Shown here in pieces: positions 34,097 to 41,204 of a stretch of DNA of 64,000 nt; the stretch's first letter is position 1; the number at the start of each line of letters is the position of its first letter. Origin of the DNA: Methanomassiliicoccus luminyensis B10 (GTDB lineage Archaea; Thermoplasmatota; Thermoplasmata; Methanomassiliicoccales; Methanomassiliicoccaceae). Position numbers and translations under genes: made by a program. The stretch is from positions 310,001-374,000 of the forward strand of contig NZ_CAJE01000012.1 of the NCBI RefSeq assembly GCF_000308215.1, in the 5' to 3' direction. The notes beneath the pieces are model-generated. The model did no database searches, was not told the origin of the DNA, and worked only from the letters and a program-made list of their open reading frames with translations.

Positions 34097-34206
34097 TCCT
34101 GGCTAGTTCAAAATGATATCGTTGTCCAATCGTAAATAATATAAACAAGTGTCAGTATGTCCTTTTTTGCCAAGCCATTTTATCGCTTGCTATTGAGTGT
34201 GAACGT

Positions 34207-35076
34207 ATGACTGAACTCTTGGAGGAGCTCGAACAGAAGCGTCAATTGCATAACACTGAGGCGGAAAAGCACCGCCGTGTTCGTGATGAGCTCAATGAGA
34301 AGACCAGGGAATGGGTTGAGAAGAGAGACGCCCTGAACGCTAAGGTAAGAGAGCTTGTTGACCAGGCCGCCAAGCACCGCGAGTCCCGCGACCAACTGAA
34401 CGTGAAGGTCCGCGAGGCCAAGGAAGAGCGCGACAAGTGGAACAAAGTGGTCAACGAGCTGAACGAGAAGGTGACCAAGGTCAAGAAGGACAATCTCCCC
34501 AAGAACGGTCCTCCCATCTCGAAGCTGAAGAAGGAGCTCAAGAACCTTGAGTTCAAGCACATGACCTCCACCCTGTCCAAGGACAAGGAGCAGGAGCTCA
34601 TCGATCAGATGGGCGAGCTGCAGGCCCAGATCCGGGAGAGGGAGAAGGCTTACGATCAGAATGAGGAGATCAAGGACGCCGTGAAGGAGCTCCGCGAGGC
34701 CAAAGAGCAGGCGGAGTCGCACCACAAGGCCGTTTCCGAGTGCGCCGAGAAGGCTCAGACCGAGCACGACGCCATGATCGGCCTGTACGAGCAGGCCGAT
34801 GCTCTGAGGAAGGAAGCTGATGGCGCCCAGGAATCATTCATCGCCAACAAGCTCAACGCCGACGAAGAGCACAAGAAGCATATCGAGAACATCCGGCAGG
34901 TCCACGACTACGACAAGATCATCGCCGGGATGAGGCAGAAGGCTCGCAAGGCCAAGAAGAAAGAGGATGAGAGTTCCGCCAAGGAAGAGGCCGAGAAGAT
35001 CTTCGAGAAGTTCAAGGCCGGCGAGAAGCTCAGCACCGACGACCTCATGGCCCTGCAGAAGTCAGGCTACCTTTGA
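34207..35076 (+). CDS. archaeal coiled-coil protein (COG1340-like)
   Basis: 289 residues, almost entirely charged coiled coil, with heptad repeats (ELEQKRQLHNTEAEKHRRVRDELNEK, KVREAKEERDKWNKVVNELNEK) and a short break at LPKNGPPISKL (~100). The C-terminal ~50 residues (EEAEKIFEKFKAGEKLSTDDLMALQKSGYL) look like a small domain. This fits the conserved archaeal coiled-coil family of unknown function. Cytoplasmic. A strongly AT-rich promoter region precedes it. Confidence 0.85.
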   Translation: MTELLEELEQKRQLHNTEAEKHRRVRDELNEKTREWVEKRDALNAKVRELVDQAAKHRESRDQLNVKVREAKEERDKWNKVVNELNEKVTKVKKDNLPKNGPPISKLKKELKNLEFKHMTSTLSKDKEQELIDQMGELQAQIREREKAYDQNEEIKDAVKELREAKEQAESHHKAVSECAEKAQTEHDAMIGLYEQADALRKEADGAQESFIANKLNADEEHKKHIENIRQVHDYDKIIAGMRQKARKAKKKEDESSAKEEAEKIFEKFKAGEKLSTDDLMALQKSGYL

Positions 35077-35150
35077 ACAATGTTCCTTCCCAAACCCCTT
35101 CTAGCGTTTCATTTATTTTTGTTCTATAAATTTTTAGGTGACGGGCAAAA

Positions 35151-35256
35151 TCTATAAATAGCCTAGAGTGAATATTAGGAGCGGGAAGCGTTGGGCTAGT
35201 TTACAGAGTGCATCCCATCCCTTCTGACAGAGCTAGCCCTTCCCACTTCCTTTTTG
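35151..35256 (+). ncRNA. candidate small non-coding RNA with its own promoter
   Basis: A strong TATA box TCTATAAATA (35,151-35,160) faces no open frame for 150 nt. About 25 nt downstream begins a stem: GGGAA (35,183-35,187) and GGGCTAG (35,193-35,199) pair with CTAGCCC (35,233-35,239) and TTCCC (35,240-35,244), separated by a 33-nt loop. A five-T run at 35,251-35,255 follows, like a terminator. The RNA would be about 75 nt. It is not a tRNA, and I see no clear C/D or H/ACA boxes. Confidence 0.5.
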
Positions 35257-35311
35257 GTGCCATTCCTGGAGCATATCTATTTCTTCTGGCTTATGCGATC
35301 CAGTCTGTGAA

Positions 35312-35962
35312 ATGGCCCTGACGATCAAGCACCTGTCGCGGTCCTGTTTCCAGCTCCGGACCCCTGACAGATGTGTGTACTTCGACCCCGGCCCCCTCGG
35401 CAGGGGCCTCGGTCTTCCCAAGGCCGATCTCATACTGGTGACGCACCACCACTGGGACCATGTTCTCCGCGGGACCGTGGCCCGGCTCACCGGCGCCGAC
35501 ACCCTGGCGGTCGGGACCGAAAAGTCCCGCCGAAAGCTCGGGCCGCGCAGGATCATCATCAATCCCGGCGAGAGCGTGGACGTAAAGGGCATCGCCATCA
35601 ACGCTGTTCACGCCTACAACTCATCAGGGAGCCGGCGCATCACGTACCACCGGAAGGGCGCGGGGGTGGGGTACGTGATCTCCATGGGCGGCAAGACCAT
35701 CTACCACGCCGGGGACACCGGGCTGATAGAAGAGATGAGCTCGCTCGGCGGCATCGACATCGCCTTCCTGCCCATCGGCGGCAAGTTCACCATGGATATC
35801 GGCGAGGCGGCGGAGGCGGTCGAGCGGATAAGGCCCAGGATCGTGGTTCCCATGCACATGCTCAAGGCCGACCCCCTGGAGTTCAAGGAGCTGGTGGAGA
35901 AAAGAGCACCCACGACGGCGGTGCGGGTGCTCAGACCGGGGGAAGAGATGGCCCTCGAATGA
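35312..35962 (+). CDS. metallo-beta-lactamase fold hydrolase (UPF0173-like)
   Basis: 216 residues. Metal ligands appear in THHHWDH (HxHxDH-like), then in GKTIYHAGDTGLIEEM and at the end VVPMHMLKAD (His). The IKHLSRSCFQLRT start and IYHAGDTG are typical of UPF0173/YtkL-type metal-dependent hydrolases. A two-metal site is expected; the substrate is unknown. The gene follows the ncRNA candidate and runs convergent to the ECF-like gene. Confidence 0.85.
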   Translation: MALTIKHLSRSCFQLRTPDRCVYFDPGPLGRGLGLPKADLILVTHHHWDHVLRGTVARLTGADTLAVGTEKSRRKLGPRRIIINPGESVDVKGIAINAVHAYNSSGSRRITYHRKGAGVGYVISMGGKTIYHAGDTGLIEEMSSLGGIDIAFLPIGGKFTMDIGEAAEAVERIRPRIVVPMHMLKADPLEFKELVEKRAPTTAVRVLRPGEEMALE

Positions 35963-35980
35963 GACCGCCGCTGGCGCAGC

Positions 35981-36553
35981 CTAACGCGCCCCGGCCGCGC
36001 GGTCGGAGCGATATCTCGCCAGCCGGGGATATGCCAGCCAGACCACGGCGGTCCCCAGAGTGCAGGTCCATACCAGGTTGTTGAGGGATATTATCCCGAA
36101 AGCGGTGACCAGGTCGACCAGGCCGAACATTTCCAGTCCGACGGCGATGATGACGGCACAGGCCACGCTGGACACGATGACAGCGATAAGATAGTGCCCG
36201 GCGGAGCGGAGGTCGAAGCAGTACTTGGACCCCGATCCCAGCTCGTCCCACACCAGCCACGCCACGAAGGCGAGAGTGAAGTTGCCGATGAAACCCCCGA
36301 TGCTGCCCATGGTGAGAGTCCCGCCCAGGATGTCCCCTATGAGGTTGCCGACCGCTGAGCCCAGCGCCGCGCCGGGCCCGAACAGTATGGCCATGGCCAC
36401 GGGGACGGCCCCGGCGGGGCGAATCTCGGTGATGGCGTCCACGATGACGAACTGCTTGAACGGTATGAGCAGAACGGCGTACAGGACCGCGGTCACCAGG
36501 GCCACTTGCAGCCCCCGCTTGCCGAACATCTCCCCGAGAATCGATGGGGTCAT
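35981..36553 (-). CDS. ECF-transporter S-component-like membrane protein
   Basis: 190 residues, about five or six membrane segments. The stretch RPAGAVPVAMAILFGPGAALGSAVGNLIGDILGGTLTMGSIGGFIGNF has the G-x3-G-x3-GN pattern of energy-coupling-factor S components (QueT/ThiW-like), which bind a vitamin or metal outside the cell. Start ATG 36,553 with a TATA-like TTTATCTGG about 27 nt upstream. No EcfA or EcfT gene is adjacent, so it would share a remote energising module. The substrate is unknown. Confidence 0.7.
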   Translation of the reverse strand: MTPSILGEMFGKRGLQVALVTAVLYAVLLIPFKQFVIVDAITEIRPAGAVPVAMAILFGPGAALGSAVGNLIGDILGGTLTMGSIGGFIGNFTLAFVAWLVWDELGSGSKYCFDLRSAGHYLIAVIVSSVACAVIIAVGLEMFGLVDLVTAFGIISLNNLVWTCTLGTAVVWLAYPRLARYRSDRAAGAR

Positions 36554-36662
36554 GCCGAGGAGATAATATCCGTCCAGATAAATCTGCCTCTGAACGGGTC
36601 GGGGGCATCCCCCAAGAGCAGCTTGTCGCATGGGGTGCGATTTATAATATTCTCGAATCTTG

Positions 36663-37538
36663 ATGTCCGGAGCGAGGTCGGGCGGATTGGTCCAGGTGCG
36701 AACTCTGAAGATCGCTTTCGCGGTGGCGGTCGCTTTGGTGGTAATAGAATCGGCGGCGCTGGCCGTCGTGGTCACGGACAAGAGAACGACGGACGCGAAG
36801 CTCAGGGGATCGGAGCAGCGGGCGGACATGGTCACGGCGCTGATCGCGGTGTCCTCGAAATTCCAGGAGGAGCTGAGCGTTCTGGACCAGGCCACCTCGG
36901 AGGGCGCCGCCCGGCTGGCCGGCCAGGACCTCAACGGGAGCCTGGCCCGCACCGTTGTCAATGACACTCTGGCCAGCTCCGAGTATGCCATCGACGTCCT
37001 CACTTGCGACCGCAGCGGGAAGGTCCTGGCCATCGGGCCCGAGCCATGGCGGTGGATGTCCGGGACCACCCTCAATGCCAACGATCCGGTGGTCCTGCTC
37101 ATGGACGACAACAGGCCTATCGTGAGCGGCCTCTTCCTCACGCTGGAGGGGTTCTGGGCTGTGACGGTGGCCTATCCGGTGGTCGACTCGAACGGCGTGG
37201 TATCAGGCGCCATCTCCACCCTTTTCAGGCCGGACCACATGATGGAGAACATATCGAGATCGCTGAACGGCATGAGCGCGATGGTCCAGCAGAGCGACGG
37301 CGTGATACTGTACGATCCAGACACGACCCAGGTGGGCAAGGACGTCTTCACCGATCCCATGTTCGAGGATTACCCCCAGGTCAGGACGATATCGAGCATG
37401 ATGGTGGGGAACACCAGCGGCAGCGGCCAGTATGATTTTGCCGGCTCCGGGGGCACCGTGACCAAGCTCATCCACTGGACCACCGTAAGCGCCCTGGAGG
37501 CCCGATGGTCGGTGGCGGTCCACATGGCCGCCGCGTAA
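36663..37538 (+). CDS. membrane-anchored Cache-type sensor domain protein
   Basis: About 291 residues. An N-terminal membrane helix (IAFAVAVALVVIESAALAVVV, ~18-38) precedes an extracytoplasmic domain with Cache features: DVLTCDRSGKVLAIGPEPWRWMSG, FLTLEGFWAVTVAYPVVDSNGVVSGAISTLFRP and GVILYDPDTTQVGKDVF. There is no second membrane helix and no HAMP, kinase or methyl-accepting domain, so it is an isolated sensory or ligand-binding module. Start uncertain: ATG 36,663, or a downstream GTG near 36,696. Confidence 0.7.
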   Translation: MSGARSGGLVQVRTLKIAFAVAVALVVIESAALAVVVTDKRTTDAKLRGSEQRADMVTALIAVSSKFQEELSVLDQATSEGAARLAGQDLNGSLARTVVNDTLASSEYAIDVLTCDRSGKVLAIGPEPWRWMSGTTLNANDPVVLLMDDNRPIVSGLFLTLEGFWAVTVAYPVVDSNGVVSGAISTLFRPDHMMENISRSLNGMSAMVQQSDGVILYDPDTTQVGKDVFTDPMFEDYPQVRTISSMMVGNTSGSGQYDFAGSGGTVTKLIHWTTVSALEARWSVAVHMAAA

Positions 37539-37658
37539 TGGCGGCATTGGGGGAGAGGTTTCGGTCCGGCATTGGGTGCCATTATCGGCGGCGGACCGGC
37601 CGAAATGGATGGCAACCTTTAAAACACCGGTCCACGCTCAATGTGGCAGGTATCATAG

Positions 37659-38996
37659 ATGGTTCTCGAAGGCTTGGGACAGTCACTGCGCAATGTCCTT
37701 AAGAAGATCACCGGGGCCAGCCATATCGACGAGGCGCTGGTAAAGGAGATATCCAGAGATATCCAGCGTGCCCTGCTGCAGGCCGATGTCAATGTCAAGT
37801 TGGTCCTCGAGCTCACCAAGTCGGTGGAGAACAGGGCCCTCACGGAGAAGCCTCCCGCTGGTACCAGCCCCAAGGAGCACGTTGTTAAGATCATCTATGA
37901 CGAGCTCATAAAGATCCTCGGGACCCCCCGGCCGCTGCCCATCGCCAAGCAGACCATCATGATGGTCGGCCTGTACGGGCAGGGAAAGACGACCACCACA
38001 GGCAAGCTGGGGAGGTACTTCCACAAGAAAGGCCTTCAGGTCGGGGTCATCGCCGCTGACGTGCACCGGCCGGCCGCGTACGACCAGCTGAAGCAGGTGG
38101 CCGAGAAGGTCAACATCCAGTTCTACGGGGAGCCGGGCGAGAAGGACGCTGCCAAGATCGTCAAGGATGGCATGGAGCACTTCGCCAGTACCGATGTGGT
38201 CATTATCGATACTTCGGGGCGCCACGCCCTGGAGGACGACCTCATCGCCGAGCTGAAGCGGGTAGCCGACGTGGCCAAGCCGACCGAGCGCATCCTGGTC
38301 CTCGACGCCTCCGTGGGGCAGCAGGCCGGCCCCCAGGCCAAGGCGTTCCACGACGCCGTGGGCGTGACCAGCGTCATCATCACCAAGATGGACGGCACCG
38401 CCAAGGGAGGCGGCGCGCTGTCGGCGGTGGCGCAGACCCAGGCCGCCATCGTGTTCATCGGGACGGGGGAGCACCTCGTCGACCTGGAGCCGTTCGACCC
38501 CACCAGGTTCATATCCAGGCTCCTGGGCATGGGCGATCTCCAGACCCTGCTTGAAGCTGCCAAGGACAACATCAATGAGGAGGAGGCCCAGGAAGCGGTC
38601 AGGAAGATGATGTCCGGGCGGTTCACCCTCACCGAGATGTACGAGCAGATGGAGATGCTCACCTCCATGGGCCCGCTCAAGAAGCTGGTGTCCATGCTCC
38701 CCGGGATGAACACCATGGGGGACAAGGTGGATATGGAGCAGTCCCAGGAGAAGCTCAAGAAGTTCAAGTACATCATGGACTCCATGACCGAGGAGGAGAT
38801 GGATGACCCCAAGCTCATAAAGTCCACCAGGATCACCCGCATCGCCAAGGGCGCCGGGGTGGAAGCTAAGGACGTCCGCGAGCTGCTGAAGCAGTATAAC
38901 ATGTCCAAGAAGGCGGTCAAGGGCTTCATGGGCAACCGGAAGTTCCGCAAGCAGCTCATGAAGCAGTTCCAGTCCGGGGAGCTGGGCATGCAATGA
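37659..38996 (+). CDS. srp54: signal recognition particle 54 kDa protein
   Basis: 445 residues, normal. The N domain (1-85), then the G domain with GLYGQGKTTTTGKLGRYF (G1), DTSGRHALEDDL (G3), TKMDGTAKGG (G4), and the M domain with Met-rich helices (MYEQMEMLTSMGPLKKLVSMLPGMNTMGD). It binds 7S RNA and signal peptides and targets ribosomes to the membrane. A possible promoter (AACCTTTAAAACACC, ~37,613-37,627) precedes it. The trmY start overlaps its stop by 4 nt (ATGA). Confidence 0.97.
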   Translation: MVLEGLGQSLRNVLKKITGASHIDEALVKEISRDIQRALLQADVNVKLVLELTKSVENRALTEKPPAGTSPKEHVVKIIYDELIKILGTPRPLPIAKQTIMMVGLYGQGKTTTTGKLGRYFHKKGLQVGVIAADVHRPAAYDQLKQVAEKVNIQFYGEPGEKDAAKIVKDGMEHFASTDVVIIDTSGRHALEDDLIAELKRVADVAKPTERILVLDASVGQQAGPQAKAFHDAVGVTSVIITKMDGTAKGGGALSAVAQTQAAIVFIGTGEHLVDLEPFDPTRFISRLLGMGDLQTLLEAAKDNINEEEAQEAVRKMMSGRFTLTEMYEQMEMLTSMGPLKKLVSMLPGMNTMGDKVDMEQSQEKLKKFKYIMDSMTEEEMDDPKLIKSTRITRIAKGAGVEAKDVRELLKQYNMSKKAVKGFMGNRKFRKQLMKQFQSGELGMQ

Positions 38997-39601
38997 GGCG
39001 GTTCGTCATCGTGGGGCACAAGGCCTCGACGTCCGGCGATTTCAAGCTCGACGACATGGCCGGCGGCGCAGGACGGCTGGACATCCTGCTGCGGTGCGTC
39101 AACTCCACCTTCTTCCTGTCCCACGGCATCCGCAAGGACGCCGAGATCTACCTGGTGTTGCAGGGCCCCCCGACCCCGCCCCGGACCATCCGCATCTCCG
39201 GTCAGGAGATCCGGTACCTGAACCCCGACGAGCGGTCCACCGGCGCGCTGGTGCGCAACGCCCTGCTGAAGGATATGGTGGGCGAGGAGACCAAGTCGTC
39301 GCCCGGGATCTACGTTTCCAAGCGCCCCCTGGAGGACGTGCTGAAGGACCTTGCCTCGAAGAGCAAGCTCGTGTACCTCAAGGAGACGGGCGAGGACGTG
39401 CGAGGGCGGAAGTTCGAGGGTGACGTCACCTTCGTCATCTCCGACCACCAGGACCTAACCGCTCAGGAAGAGGAACTTCTGCTGACCTTCGACCCGGACA
39501 TCATCACCCTCGGCCCCCTGTCGCTGCACGCGGACCACTGCATCATCCTGGTGCACAGCGAGATGGACCGCGCCGCACCGGACAAGGAACTGGGCGCCTG
39601 A
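38993..39601 (+). CDS. trmY: tRNA (pseudouridine-54 N1) methyltransferase TrmY
   Basis: 202 residues. Matches TrmY (DUF358, SPOUT superfamily): MRRFVIVGHKASTSGDFKLDDMAGGAGRLDIL at the N-terminus and the knotted SAM site near ITLGPLSLHADHCIILVHSEMD at the C-terminus. It makes N1-methylpseudouridine at position 54 of archaeal tRNA. The ATGA overlap with srp54 shows translational coupling. Confidence 0.92.
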   Translation: MRRFVIVGHKASTSGDFKLDDMAGGAGRLDILLRCVNSTFFLSHGIRKDAEIYLVLQGPPTPPRTIRISGQEIRYLNPDERSTGALVRNALLKDMVGEETKSSPGIYVSKRPLEDVLKDLASKSKLVYLKETGEDVRGRKFEGDVTFVISDHQDLTAQEEELLLTFDPDIITLGPLSLHADHCIILVHSEMDRAAPDKELGA

Positions 39602-39764
39602 ACAGTACGGCGATGACCGTCGTTCATCCTCGCGATGAATCCGAAGGCGCCGCGAGACGTCGCAAACCTTCCCCCGAGCCTTTGTTCACCCATTGGCCTG
39701 GCCGTGGGCCAACGGCCGGAAAGTAAGAATAACCTTTTATCGCCAGGGGGCCATGGGGAGCATC

Positions 39765-39962
39765 ATGGTAGAGAAGATACCGCAGCACAGCCACTGCGCC
39801 CAGTGCGGCAAGGCCTACATCGGCGAGGGCCGCTTTTGCTCGGAGGAGTGCAGCGGTTCCCACGGCGTCAACATGAAGAAGCGAAAACGCCAGCTCATGC
39901 TGCTCTACGCGGTCAGCCTGGTGGTCTTGGTCATAGCGATCATCGCGCTGCAGTTCCAGTGA
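39765..39962 (+). CDS. DUF2116-like zinc-ribbon membrane protein
   Basis: 65 residues. The zinc knuckle CAQCGKAYIGEGRFCSEEC is followed by a basic linker (MKKRKRQ) and a C-terminal membrane helix (LMLLYAVSLVVLVIAIIALQF). This pattern fits the archaeal DUF2116 family (small zinc-ribbon proteins with a C-terminal helix). The ATG at 39,765 is about 29 nt after a TATA-like CTTTTATCG; an in-frame ATG at 39,753 is the alternative. It lies 7 nt before the next gene. Confidence 0.75.
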   Translation: MVEKIPQHSHCAQCGKAYIGEGRFCSEECSGSHGVNMKKRKRQLMLLYAVSLVVLVIAIIALQFQ

Positions 39963-39969
39963 GGCGGGG

Positions 39970-40938
39970 ATGAGAAAGGTCGGCGTGGGAGGCACGTTCA
40001 ACGCGCTCCACCGCGGCCACAAGGCCCTGCTGGATAAAGCGTTCTTGTCGGGGGACGAGGTGGTCGTCGGCCTTACCACCGACGCTTTCGCCGCGGGGCG
40101 CAAGGAGAAGGTGATACCCTATGAACAGCGCCGGACCGAGCTGGAGGATTACCTGCGCGCCAAAGGCCGCCCCTGGGCGGTCGTGCCGATCGACACCCCC
40201 GCCGGCAACACCGACCAAAGCTCGGACGTGTCCGTTCTGGTGATATCCCCCGAGACCCTGCCGGGGGCCGTGGCCATCAACGACGCCAGGCGGGAGAAGG
40301 GGCTGGAACCTCTGGAGCTGGTCATGACGCCTCATGTCTTGGCGGAGGACTGCGTGCCCATATCATCCGGCCGCATCATGTCCGGTGAGATCGACGGAGA
40401 GGGCAGGCTGCTCCGCCCGCTGGTCGTCAACGTCGGCTCCGACAACCGCATCAAGATCGACGCAGTGCGGAACGTCCTCACGAAGCTGTACTCCAGCGTC
40501 GAGGTCAGGGGGGTAAAGGTCGTCACCTCCGTCCCGGAGCAACCAAGGGGAGAACAGACCCGCCAGGGAGCGATGGAGCGGGCCAGGGAATCGATCGGCC
40601 CCGCCGACTTCGGTATCGGGCTCGAAGCGGGCGTATTCGATGCTCCCGACGGCCTCTACGACGTCCAGTACTGCGCCGTGATCGACAAGCGCGGCCACTA
40701 TACTGTCGGCCATGGCTCCGGGTTCCGCTACCCTCCCGCCGTGGCGGAGAGGGTCAACGAGGGCTGGACAGTGGGCAGGTCGTTCCGAGAGCTGTACTCG
40801 TGGGAGAAGGACGGGAAGAAGGAAGGCGCGATAAGCTACCTCACCAACGGCGTCCTCAAGAGGACCGAGCTGGCCGAGCAGGCGGTCCTGGCGGCGATGG
40901 TGCCGCGCATAAAGAGGGACCTCTACCCGGACCTTTGA
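39970..40938 (+). CDS. fused phosphopantetheine adenylyltransferase / ITP-XTP phosphatase
   Basis: 322 residues in two domains. Residues ~1-150 form an archaeal-type PPAT: GGTFNALHRGHKALLDKAF (the HxGH-like nucleotidyltransferase motif, here RGH) and a later ISSGRIMSGEID (ISSTxIR-like). This makes dephospho-CoA. Residues ~152-322 match the YjjX/ITPase-like NTPase family: VVNVGSDNRIKIDAVRNVL, EQPRGEQTRQGAMERA and FGIGLEAGVFDAPDGLYDVQYCAVID, which destroys ITP and XTP. Such fusion would couple CoA synthesis with nucleotide-pool cleaning; why is unclear. Confidence 0.88.
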   Translation: MRKVGVGGTFNALHRGHKALLDKAFLSGDEVVVGLTTDAFAAGRKEKVIPYEQRRTELEDYLRAKGRPWAVVPIDTPAGNTDQSSDVSVLVISPETLPGAVAINDARREKGLEPLELVMTPHVLAEDCVPISSGRIMSGEIDGEGRLLRPLVVNVGSDNRIKIDAVRNVLTKLYSSVEVRGVKVVTSVPEQPRGEQTRQGAMERARESIGPADFGIGLEAGVFDAPDGLYDVQYCAVIDKRGHYTVGHGSGFRYPPAVAERVNEGWTVGRSFRELYSWEKDGKKEGAISYLTNGVLKRTELAEQAVLAAMVPRIKRDLYPDL

Positions 40939-41204
40939 CGGACCTCAGCCAAGCTCCTGTCAATGATGTTCGCGGCGCGCGAAGCTCTCGCATCGCCTAT
41001 CTGTCGTTCAGGAGCATCCAGCACGTGCTGGCATCGAGTCCCGGACCGCTCGCGGTGCGGGCTGCGCGAACCATTCGTCCGACCGGCTGCGTCTGGCTTC
41101 CTTGCGGTACGCGATATCCTTGATCTTGCGTATGATTAAGTGCATTTGCCATCCCGAAGGTGGGATGGGTTTGGAATTATAAATAGTTCACAGTTTTAAT
41201 GATA
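40939..41204. other. intergenic region
   Basis: 266 nt between convergent genes (PPAT fusion and Lon-type protease). No RNA, palindrome or conserved open frame was recognised. Confidence 0.4.

Noticed and set aside
38123-39448. Long minus-strand open frame opposite srp54 and trmY
   Set aside because: Both plus-strand genes are certain; the minus frame spans both and has no recognisable motifs.
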